Of a DNA stretch of 5,267 bases, positions 1 to 5,267 are shown piece after piece (position 1 is the stretch's first letter; the number at the start of each line of letters is the position of its first letter). Below the pieces are notes generated by a model. That model made no database searches, had not been told where the DNA came from, and was given only the letters and a program-made list of their open reading frames with translations. The position numbers and the translations under genes are program-made. This stretch comes from an uncultured Clostridium sp. (GTDB taxonomy: Bacteria > Bacillota > Clostridia > Lachnospirales > Lachnospiraceae), in the NCBI GenBank assembly GCA_938036545.1, contig CALHQJ010000140.1:1-5267 (forward strand), given 5' to 3'.

Positions 1-28
1 TTGAAATCCATTCTTGCATTACGAGGCA

Positions 29-57
29 ATTATACTTCCTATATGGGAAATTATCAA
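29..57 (-). promoter_or_regulatory. Leftward sigma-A type promoter
   Basis: Read on the minus strand there is TTGATA (57-52), a 17-bp spacer and a perfect TATAAT (34-29), giving an expected transcription start near position 22. This is the best promoter match in the intergenic region. It points out of the left edge, so the gene served lies outside the window and the choline fusion gene would be divergently transcribed from it. A chance match in AT-rich DNA is possible, but both hexamers and the spacing are near ideal. Confidence 0.6.
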
Positions 58-349
58 TACCTTTTTACAAATTTTTCATTTTTTTGAATTATGTATCAAA
101 TATTTATAACTTCTCTGTCGGAGTACCCTTACCTCCATCACGCTACTAGTATAATACAGACTTCAGAAAAATGCTATAACTTTTCCCTGTTTATTTTCTT
201 ACGTAATTATTACGAAAATTCACTTTTTGGTCTTTTTTGTATTTATTTTAGTACAACCTACTCAAAAAACCTATGATCTCACGTCAGTTTCTTATGACTT
301 TCTTAATTTTTCCAGAAAAGGCTGAAGCTGGATTTGAGGTTAGAATCGG

Positions 350-377
350 TTGTTTTTTACGTTTTTTGTGGTATAAT
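350..377 (+). promoter_or_regulatory. Extended -10 promoter of the HTH-LicC-LicA gene
   Basis: The -35 candidate TTGTTT (350-355) is followed by a 16-bp spacer and a perfect TATAAT (372-377) preceded by TG one base upstream (369-370), an extended -10 element. Transcription would start near 384, leaving a U-rich leader of about 65 nt before the start codon at 449. The position, orientation and quality of the -10 make it the likely promoter of the fusion gene. Confidence 0.7.
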
Positions 378-413
378 GTTCATATTGTTGTTTTTTTTAT
401 TTTTTCTGAACAT
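376..413. promoter_or_regulatory. Inverted repeat, candidate operator
   Basis: ATGTTCA (376-382) and its exact reverse complement TGAACAT (407-413) are separated by 24 bases, so the half-site centres lie 31 bp apart, about three helical turns. The left arm overlaps the end of the -10 hexamer and the right arm lies just downstream of the expected start site. The left arm would be mostly untranscribed, so a DNA-binding site fits better than an RNA hairpin. The protein encoded next door carries a winged-helix domain, so autoregulation is a natural hypothesis. A 7-bp inverted repeat in AT-rich DNA can also arise by chance. Confidence 0.35.
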
Positions 414-448
414 CAAATTTTGTCAATTTTACGGAAAGGAATTTCTTT

Positions 449-2308
449 ATGAATCGTTACGGATTGTTATGCCGCTGTATTTTAGAGCATCCAAACGCCA
501 CCCAGCGGGAGCTTGCCTCTATGCTGGAGGTCTCTCTTGGAACGGTAAATACTTTAATTAAGGAATGTACGGCTCTTACCTATTTAACAGTTAACTCGGA
601 GGGCGACTATCAGCTTACTGCTTCCGGAATGGAGTTTATGGAGCAGTTTCGGGTAGATGCCGCCCTGATTATTGCTGCCGGATTCGGCTCTCGCTTTGTC
701 CCCCTGACCTTTGAGACCCCAAAAGGCCTTTTGGAAGTATTCGGTGAGAGGATGATTGAACGTCAGATTAAACAGCTCCACGAAGTTGGCATTCGGGATA
801 TTACTATTGTAGTCGGGTATCTGAAAGAAAAATTTGAATACCTCATTGATAAATATGATGTAAAGCTGTTATATAATCCTGAATATTCCTGCAAAAATAC
901 ATTAGCTACCGTCTATCATGCCAAAGATGTACTGGCAGGCAGAAATGTCTACCTTTTGTCCTCTGACAACTGGATGCGCGACAATATGTATCACACTTAT
1001 GAATGTTTTGGATGGTATTCTTCGGTCTATATGAACGGCCCTACTTCTGAATGGTGTCTTTCTTTTAATAAGAAAGGCCGCATTACGGGGAGCAGCGTAG
1101 GAGGCCGTGACAGTTGGGTGATGTACGGCCCTGTTTTCTTTTCTAAGACTTTTTCCCAGCAGTTTTTGCCGGTTTTAGAGGCTTATTATCAAATCGGTGG
1201 AACGGAGCAGTTTTATTGGGAACAGGTTTACGCCGATATGCTGACCGGAGAGGCAAAAGAACGAATTTTAAATGCCGGACTCTCCCTGCCGGAGGTTTTA
1301 CAAGGAAGAGCTTCTGAAACAGAGCTGGATATGTCAATTAATAAACAGCCTGATAATCAGGTTTACGAATTTGAAAATCTGGAAGAGCTACGGCTTTTTG
1401 ACCCAAAGTATCAAAATAAATCTAACAACAAAGCCATGGAACTGGTTTCTCAGGTCTTTCAGATTCCGGAATCGGAAATCAGCGACATTCGCTGTTTAAA
1501 GTCCGGCATGACTAATCAGTCGTTTTTATTCCAGGTACAGGGAAAACACTACCTTTGCCGTATTCCAGGTCCAGGAACCGAATTTTTAATTAACCGGAGA
1601 CAGGAAAAAGAAGTTTATGATACCGTGGCTTCTCTGGGAATTACGGAACATATTATTTATTTTAACGGAGATACCGGATATAAGATTTCTGAGTATTATG
1701 AGGGTTCCCGCAATGCCGATCCTCACAATCCGGATGATATGAAAAAATGTATGGCTCTTCTTCGCCGCCTGCACGACTGCGGACTCCATGTTGGCCACGA
1801 ATTTAATTTAAAAGAGCGCATCAATTTTTACGAAAATCTCTGTCGTACCCATGGATCTATCCCCTTTGATGATTATGAAACTGTTTTAGAGTGGATGGAT
1901 GAGCTGCTGGAACTGTTAGATAAGCAAAAACGGGACAAGGTTCTGTCCCATATTGACAGTGTTGCCGACAATTTTCTCTTTTTGCCGGATGGCAGCATCC
2001 GCCTCATTGACTGGGAGTACTCCGGTATGTGCGATCCCCTGATTGACGTAGCTATGTGTGCGATTTATTCCTACTACAGCCTGGAACAGGCTTACGATTT
2101 GCTCTGCTCTTATCTGGACAGAGAGCCTACGGTAAAAGAGCAGTTCATTCTTTATGCGTATATGGCATTAGGCGGATTTCTGTGGGCTTTGTGGGCTGTA
2201 TATAAATCAAATATTGGCCAGGAGTTTGGCGAATACACCATTGTCATGTATCGCTACGCCAAAAAATGCTACCGAAAGATTATTTCTGATATTCTGCAAA
2301 AAATGTAA
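449..2308 (+). CDS. licCA: HTH / phosphocholine cytidylyltransferase / choline kinase fusion (LicC-LicA type)
   Basis: This 619-residue protein has three parts. Residues 1-66 form a winged helix, with the helix-turn-helix around residues 18-40 and a wing near 47-57. Residues 69-321 match LicC nucleotidyltransferases: the G-x-G-S-R loop at 78-82, TPK at 90-92, VGYLKE near 122-127, a metal-binding-type SDN at 172-174 and an SEW motif at 200-202. Residues 329-615 match LicA choline kinases: a nucleotide-loop region near 351-359, a Brenner-type H501-x-D503-x4-N508 motif and IDWEY at 520-524. LicA makes phosphocholine from choline and ATP; LicC makes CDP-choline with CTP. A two-domain LicCA enzyme is known from Treponema; here a DNA-binding domain is added. 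The start is the ATG with GGAAAGGA ending 8 nt upstream. All key residues appear intact. No terminator follows, so read-through into the next gene is possible. Enzyme roles are confident; the regulatory role of the winged helix is inferred. Confidence 0.9.
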   Translation: MNRYGLLCRCILEHPNATQRELASMLEVSLGTVNTLIKECTALTYLTVNSEGDYQLTASGMEFMEQFRVDAALIIAAGFGSRFVPLTFETPKGLLEVFGERMIERQIKQLHEVGIRDITIVVGYLKEKFEYLIDKYDVKLLYNPEYSCKNTLATVYHAKDVLAGRNVYLLSSDNWMRDNMYHTYECFGWYSSVYMNGPTSEWCLSFNKKGRITGSSVGGRDSWVMYGPVFFSKTFSQQFLPVLEAYYQIGGTEQFYWEQVYADMLTGEAKERILNAGLSLPEVLQGRASETELDMSINKQPDNQVYEFENLEELRLFDPKYQNKSNNKAMELVSQVFQIPESEISDIRCLKSGMTNQSFLFQVQGKHYLCRIPGPGTEFLINRRQEKEVYDTVASLGITEHIIYFNGDTGYKISEYYEGSRNADPHNPDDMKKCMALLRRLHDCGLHVGHEFNLKERINFYENLCRTHGSIPFDDYETVLEWMDELLELLDKQKRDKVLSHIDSVADNFLFLPDGSIRLIDWEYSGMCDPLIDVAMCAIYSYYSLEQAYDLLCSYLDREPTVKEQFILYAYMALGGFLWALWAVYKSNIGQEFGEYTIVMYRYAKKCYRKIISDILQKM

Positions 2309-2338
2309 GGAAAATGTTAGGAGTTTTTGTCTATTTTA

Positions 2339-2347
2339 TGATATACT
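2339..2347 (+). promoter_or_regulatory. Extended -10 promoter before the choline-binding protein gene
   Basis: TG (2339-2340), one base, then TATACT (2342-2347) form an extended -10 element 31 bp after the stop of the fusion gene. No good -35 is present; TTAGGA at 2317-2322 would need a 19-bp spacer. Extended -10 promoters can work without a -35, so separate expression of the downstream gene is plausible in addition to read-through from upstream. The expected start is near 2354. Confidence 0.45.
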
Positions 2348-2360
2348 TGTAAAAGAATCG

Positions 2361-2383
2361 AGTCTGTCAGATATTTACAGGCT
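2361..2383 (+). other. Short leader stem-loop
   Basis: AGTCTGT (2361-2367) can pair with ACAGGCT (2377-2383) as a 7-bp stem including one G-U pair, closing a 9-nt loop. It lies in the predicted leader, 14 nt before the ribosome binding site, which it leaves free. There is no T-tract, so it is not a terminator. It may affect mRNA stability or be incidental. Confidence 0.25.
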
Positions 2384-2397
2384 GAAGAATGTTTGTT

Positions 2398-2403
2398 AGG
2401 AGG
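2398..2403 (+). promoter_or_regulatory. Ribosome binding site deciding the start of the choline-binding protein
   Basis: A perfect AGGAGG lies six bases before the ATG at 2410. It rules out the in-frame ATG at 2389, which lies upstream of this site, has no comparable site of its own and would put extra residues before the signal peptide. Confidence 0.85.
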
Positions 2404-2409
2404 GCGCTT

Positions 2410-3528
2410 ATGAGGCATCAACAATATATTCGATTTTTAGCAGCAGCCGGACTGGCCGGACTTTTGACCTTAACTCCGGCGCAGGAAGCTCTGGCTGTTA
2501 CATATGGCTGGAACAATAATAATGGCAATTATACTTATATTGAGGATAATGGTTCTGTCCACAAAGGGTGGATTCACACTACGGACGGTTATTACTTTAT
2601 GGATCTGTCCAGTGGCTTAATGACCAGAGGATGGAAACAGATTGACGGCAAATGGTATTACTTTAAGGCCAATGGCCTGATGGCTACCCAGTGGCAGCAG
2701 GTGGATAACAAATGGTATTACCTCTATGATACCACCGGCGTTATGGTTACCGGATGGCTGAAGATTCGCAATAACAATGATTACAACTATTATTATCTTA
2801 AGAGCGACGGCAGCATGGTTACTGGATGGCGTGAGATGGACAATGCCTGGTATTATTTCCGCAATGACGGACGGTGCGTTGTAAACAACTGGTATCAAAT
2901 CGGCGGCCAGTGGTATTACTTTACTTCCAGCGGTAAGATGGCTACCGGATGGCAGCAGGTTAACGGCGCATATTACTGTTTAAATACAGACGGACGGATG
3001 CTGACCGGATGGCAGACAGACGGCACGAACCGCTACTATCTGGATACGGCAACCGGCAAAATGGCCCAGGGATGGACGCTGATTAATAATGGCTACTACT
3101 ATTTTAATGAATCCGGCCATATGGCTACCGGATGGATTCAAATCAACGGACAGTATTTCTATCTGAATCCTTCTACCGGACAGATGTATGCCAATACGTC
3201 CCTTACGCTCAATGGCGTTACCTATACCTTTGGAGCTAACGGCGTATGCCAGAATGTAGGAAATGTTCAGACTTCCTCTCCTGGAACTTCTAACGGCAAC
3301 GTTTCTACCGGCGGACCTGGTTCTTCCAATAACGGAAATAATGTGTCCACAGGAGGCCCTGGCTCTTCTGGCAATTCCGATGTCAGCTACAATGGCCCTG
3401 GTTCTTCCAATCCTTCTACTTCCACTCCAGGTGGAAATTCCGGCGCTCCAGGTTCTTCAAACAGCAATAATAATTACAGCGGAGACGACCTGATTCCAGG
3501 CCTGACCACCGGACCGAAAAAGGGATAA
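2410..3528 (+). CDS. Secreted choline-binding-repeat protein with Gly/Pro/Ser tail
   Basis: The product is a 372-residue exported protein. Residues 1-29 form a signal peptide: a short basic start, a hydrophobic stretch (residues 9-22) and an A-L-A cleavage site at 27-29. Residues 33-282 are about ten cell-wall-binding repeats of roughly 20 residues (GW, polar stretch, WYYF or similar, DG or SG, M-x-T), with degenerate copies at both ends. Such repeats bind choline residues on teichoic acids in pneumococcus and related bacteria, the aromatic side chains making the pockets. Residues 283-372 are a low-complexity Gly/Pro/Ser/Asn tail ending in a short basic segment. There is no hydrolase, protease or adhesin domain and no LPXTG motif, so the protein would be held non-covalently. 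Its position 101 bp after a choline activation gene supports phosphocholine as ligand. A different carbohydrate ligand, as in clostridial toxin repeats, cannot be excluded. Confidence 0.88.
   Translation: MRHQQYIRFLAAAGLAGLLTLTPAQEALAVTYGWNNNNGNYTYIEDNGSVHKGWIHTTDGYYFMDLSSGLMTRGWKQIDGKWYYFKANGLMATQWQQVDNKWYYLYDTTGVMVTGWLKIRNNNDYNYYYLKSDGSMVTGWREMDNAWYYFRNDGRCVVNNWYQIGGQWYYFTSSGKMATGWQQVNGAYYCLNTDGRMLTGWQTDGTNRYYLDTATGKMAQGWTLINNGYYYFNESGHMATGWIQINGQYFYLNPSTGQMYANTSLTLNGVTYTFGANGVCQNVGNVQTSSPGTSNGNVSTGGPGSSNNGNNVSTGGPGSSGNSDVSYNGPGSSNPSTSTPGGNSGAPGSSNSNNNYSGDDLIPGLTTGPKKG
2506..3255 (+). repeat. Tandem cell-wall/choline-binding repeats
   Basis: About ten imperfect coding repeats of some 60-72 bases each begin with a GW, QW or NW dipeptide, with a degenerate unit at each end. 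Some share near-identical DNA, for example ATGGCTACCGGATGG at both 2938-2952 and 3121-3135, which could allow copy-number change by recombination. The fourth full unit carries a short Asn/Asp/Tyr-rich insertion, and the last unit (ending at residue 282) has lost its tryptophan. Confidence 0.85.
3313..3459 (+). repeat. GPGSS-type repeats in the C-terminal tail
   Basis: The pentapeptide GPGSS occurs at residues 302-306, 316-320 and 329-333, and APGSS at 346-350, spaced 13-17 residues apart and separated by Asn/Ser/Thr-rich linkers. The first two are preceded by the same VSTG stretch. The segment is probably a flexible, extended spacer. Possible roles, including reaching through the wall or glycosylation of the Ser/Thr residues, are inference only. 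Confidence 0.7.
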
Positions 3529-3541
3529 CAAAATAACAATC

Positions 3542-3600
3542 AGCAGGCTGAAGAGACGAATATCACAAGATGTATCATTCCCGTCACAGCCTGCTTTTTT
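3542..3600 (+). terminator. Rho-independent terminator of the choline-binding protein gene
   Basis: AGCAGGCTG (3542-3550) pairs perfectly with CAGCCTGCT (3587-3595), directly followed by T residues to 3600. The 36-nt interior is unusually long for a terminator but can fold further: GACG (3555-3558) with CGTC (3582-3585), AAT (3559-3561) with ATT (3577-3579), and ATC with GAT nearer the tip. The stem starts 13 nt after the stop codon at 3526-3528. Confidence 0.75.
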
Positions 3601-3615
3601 ATTCTCTGTCATTGT

Positions 3616-3771
3616 ATTGTTGTTATGAGTAATGAATTATATGTTAAATTTACCAAAATGAACCGCATTGATCAGGCTATCTTTGAATCTGAAAAAGAGT
3701 TAGAAGAAACAGGTGTTTCCATTGTTCTCGATCAGGCATTTGAAAAATTAAACAAAAAATACTCTGGATAA
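3616..3771 (+). pseudogene. Remnant of a Phd-type antitoxin gene (C-terminal half)
   Basis: The longest ATG-started frame is 48 codons (3625-3771), with no ribosome binding site. The residues just before that ATG, I-V-V, together with M-S-N-E-L-Y after it, resemble the VVMS-x-E-x-Y strand and helix of Phd/YefM-family antitoxins. The rest, a charged helix and an ending like LDQAFEKLNKKY, resembles the toxin-binding tail of such proteins. The family resemblance therefore runs upstream of the only start codon, and the usual N-terminal DNA-binding half of about 40-50 residues is missing; upstream in frame lies only the terminator of the previous gene. No toxin gene is present. The assignment rests on remembered family patterns, so it is moderate. 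The alternative is a genuine small protein of unknown function. Confidence 0.45.
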
Positions 3772-3783
3772 ATATATAAATTT

Positions 3784-3811
3784 TAGAGGGGCCGTCCTGA
3801 CAGCCCCTCTA
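3784..3811 (-). terminator. Likely terminator of rpoC
   Basis: A 9-bp perfect stem, TAGAGGGGC (3784-3792) with GCCCCTCTA (3803-3811), closes a 10-nt loop 17 bp beyond the rpoC stop. On the minus strand it is followed by AAAATTTATATATTT, an imperfect U-tract; on the plus strand no T-run follows. It fits termination of rpoC better than of the plus-strand remnant, although the convergent layout could let it act in both directions. Confidence 0.6.
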
Positions 3812-3828
3812 CCTTACTCACTTCTTAT

Positions 3829-5267
3829 TTAAATCTCTTCTTCATCCAGATTCAATACTTCTTCTGCGTCTTCTGGCTGAATGTTAATTGGCTTTAACAT
3901 CTCGTCGTCATCTTCATCCATAAAGTCCTGACCATTGTCAGTGCTGAGATGAACGTCACGGTAACGCTTCATACCGGTTCCGGCAGGAATCAGTTTACCA
4001 ATCAGAACGTTTTCCTTTAATCCAATCAGCTTATCTACCTTGCCGTTGATTGCCGCCTCGGTCAGAACCTTGGTAGTCTCCTGGAAGGATGCTGCGGATA
4101 AGAAGGAATCGGTTGCCAGGGATGCTTTTGTGATACCCAGCATAACCTGTTTGCCTTCTGCCGGCTGTTTGCCTTCTGCAATCAGCTTTTCATTCATGTC
4201 ATTGAAGTCTAAAACGTCCATGGATACGCCTGGCAGTACATCACTGTCGCCGCTTTCCTCGATCTTAATCTTCTTTAACATCTGGTGTACAATCATCTCA
4301 ATATGCTTGTCGTTGATTTCTACACCCTGGAGACGGTATACGCGCTGTACTTCCTGAAGCATGTAATCCTGTACTGCACGAACGCCTTTAATCTTTAAGA
4401 TGTCGTGTGGGTTTACACTACCTTCGGTCAGCTCGTCACCAGCTTCCAGCACCTGGCCGTCCTGAACCTTGATTCTGGAACCATAAGGAATCAGATAGGT
4501 CTTGGAATTGCCGGTCTCATTGTCGGTAATGGTAATTTCACGTTTTTTCTTGGTATCCTTAATTGCAACTACGCCGCCAAACTCGGAGATAATTGCAAGA
4601 CCCTTCGGCTTACGTGCCTCGAAAAGCTCCTCGACACGGGGAAGACCCTGGGTAATATCGCCGCCGGCAACGCCGCCGGTATGGAAGGTACGCATGGTCA
4701 GCTGGGTACCTGGCTCACCGATAGACTGAGCTGCAATGATACCAACTGCTTCACCTACCTGTACAGGCTGTCCGGTGGCCATGTTAGCGCCGTAACATTT
4801 TGCACACACACCAATGTGAGACTTACAGCTTAATACGGTACGAATCTTAACAGAATCCCTGCCCAGCTTCTTTAATACCTTCATAACGGCTGCAGCACGC
4901 TTTGGCGTACACATATGGTTAGCCTTTACAACTACTTCTCCGGTATCCGGATCGGTAATAGTCTCTGCAATATAACGGCCTGTCAGACGCTCTTCCAGAC
5001 TCTCGATGGTTTCCTGTCCATCTGTAAACGCCTTGATTTCCATGAACGGAATCTCTTTGCCTTCACAGCAGTCTGTTTCACGAACAATTAAGTCCTGGGA
5101 AACATCTACCAGACGTCTGGTCAAGTAACCAGAGTCAGCGGTACGCAGCGCGGTATCGGACAGACCTTTACGTGCGCCGTGAGCGGAGATAAAGTACTCC
5201 AGTACGTCCAGACCTTCACGGAAGTTGGACTTAATCGGCAGCTCGATTGTATGTCCGGTTGTATCGG
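3829..5267 (-). CDS. rpoC: DNA-directed RNA polymerase subunit beta' (C-terminal part, cut by window edge)
   Basis: The frame is open from the right edge to the TAA at 3829-3831, giving the last 478 residues of a protein of about 1,200. It starts in the bridge-helix region (ISAHGARKGL followed by SGYLTRRLVDV), so the TTG codon at 5122-5124 inside LTRR is an internal leucine, not a start. Next come the second zinc site (first Cys in DCC, then C-x6-C-x2-C at 4795-4827) and the trigger loop with QLTMRTFHTGG (4672-4704). After the trigger loop the sequence runs straight on without the large insertion found in proteobacterial enzymes. The protein ends in an acidic tail rich in Asp and Glu. It is the catalytic subunit forming the active site with RpoB. 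It is convergent with the choline genes. The usual Firmicute neighbour rpsL does not follow within the window. Confidence 0.98.
   Translation of the reverse strand, partial: DTTGHTIELPIKSNFREGLDVLEYFISAHGARKGLSDTALRTADSGYLTRRLVDVSQDLIVRETDCCEGKEIPFMEIKAFTDGQETIESLEERLTGRYIAETITDPDTGEVVVKANHMCTPKRAAAVMKVLKKLGRDSVKIRTVLSCKSHIGVCAKCYGANMATGQPVQVGEAVGIIAAQSIGEPGTQLTMRTFHTGGVAGGDITQGLPRVEELFEARKPKGLAIISEFGGVVAIKDTKKKREITITDNETGNSKTYLIPYGSRIKVQDGQVLEAGDELTEGSVNPHDILKIKGVRAVQDYMLQEVQRVYRLQGVEINDKHIEMIVHQMLKKIKIEESGDSDVLPGVSMDVLDFNDMNEKLIAEGKQPAEGKQVMLGITKASLATDSFLSAASFQETTKVLTEAAINGKVDKLIGLKENVLIGKLIPAGTGMKRYRDVHLSTDNGQDFMDEDDDEMLKPINIQPEDAEEVLNLDEEEI

Larger units (their letters stand above)
1..448. 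other. AT-rich intergenic region with divergent promoters
   Basis: No convincing gene is visible in these 448 bases. Open frames here are short, built from T-rich DNA, rich in Phe, Tyr, Ile and Ser, and lack ribosome binding sites. The visible content is a leftward promoter near the left edge, a rightward extended -10 promoter for the choline fusion gene, a 7-bp inverted repeat over that promoter, and a U-rich untranslated leader with a run of eight T residues around 391-398. The middle part, roughly 60-345, shows nothing I can assign: no tRNA, no strong hairpin with a T-tract and no repeat array. Confidence 0.7.

Noticed and set aside
150..155. TATAAT on the plus strand as a second promoter
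   Set aside because: No acceptable -35 at 16-18 bp, no upstream TG, and about 290 bp from the gene.
91..276. 61-codon open frame on the plus strand
   Set aside because: It has no ribosome binding site, is AT-rich with Phe/Tyr/Ile/Ser-biased composition, and overlaps no recognisable motif; it looks like chance in T-rich DNA.
421..426. Perfect TTGACA on the minus strand
   Set aside because: At 16-18 bp spacing only A-rich sequence lacking a recognisable -10 (AAAATA-like) is found.
334..561. 75-codon frame with a hydrophobic stretch, starting at TTG
   Set aside because: The hydrophobic part is simply translation of the T-rich promoter and leader, and it overlaps the fusion gene in another frame.
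2389..2409. Earlier ATG at 2389 as the start of the choline-binding protein
   Set aside because: It lies upstream of the perfect AGGAGG at 2398-2403 and would spoil the signal peptide start; 2410 is correctly spaced.
2617..2898. 93-codon frame antisense to the choline-binding repeats
   Set aside because: Its repetitive Val/Ile-rich sequence is the mirror of the coding repeats on the other strand.
2378..3554. CAGGCTGAAGA occurring at 2378-2388 and again at 3544-3554, with AGGCTGAAG also at 319-327
   Set aside because: Shared words of 11 bases are expected a few times by chance in a 5-kb window, and the contexts (leader, terminator stem, upstream region) differ.
4040..4833. Plus-strand frames of 75-142 codons opposite rpoC
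   Set aside because: They are shadows of the conserved rpoC reading frame and have no recognisable protein features.
5122..5124. TTG as the start codon of a separate minus-strand gene
   Set aside because: The frame stays open to the window edge and the residues upstream are conserved RpoC bridge-helix sequence, so this is an internal leucine.

Overview
The window looks like a chromosomal segment of an anaerobic Firmicute, most likely a Lachnospiraceae-type clostridium. The grounds are the RpoC sequence type (no large insertion after the trigger loop), AT-rich intergenic DNA with consensus sigma-A promoters, strong AGGAGG-type ribosome binding sites, and clostridial-style cell-wall-binding repeats. 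The family placement is inference.

Layout: (1) Positions 1-448 are AT-rich and non-coding. They hold a good leftward promoter that must serve something beyond the left edge, and an extended -10 promoter reading right, with a 7-bp inverted repeat over its -10/start region. (2) 449-2308 encodes a 619-residue fusion: an N-terminal winged-helix DNA-binding domain, a LicC-type CTP:phosphocholine cytidylyltransferase and a LicA-type choline kinase. (3) 2410-3528 encodes a secreted protein with about ten choline-binding-type repeats and a Gly/Pro/Ser/Asn-rich tail, with no enzymatic domain. It has its own extended -10 promoter and ends at a long-loop terminator. (4) 3616-3771 is a short remnant resembling the C-terminal half of a Phd-type antitoxin. 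(5) 3829-5267, on the minus strand, is the 3' part of rpoC, running off the right edge, with a hairpin terminator after its stop codon.

The first two genes form a plausible functional pair. The fusion enzyme would turn choline into phosphocholine and then CDP-choline. A transferase not in this window (LicD-type, or a lipid cholinephosphotransferase) would place phosphocholine on a surface polymer or lipid. The secreted repeat protein would then bind the phosphocholine-decorated surface. The DNA-binding domain fused to the enzyme suggests that CDP-choline synthesis or choline availability is coupled to transcription, perhaps of this same locus. This fusion and its candidate operator are the most interesting items here. 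The antitoxin remnant lies exactly between the choline module and rpoC and may mark a recombination junction.
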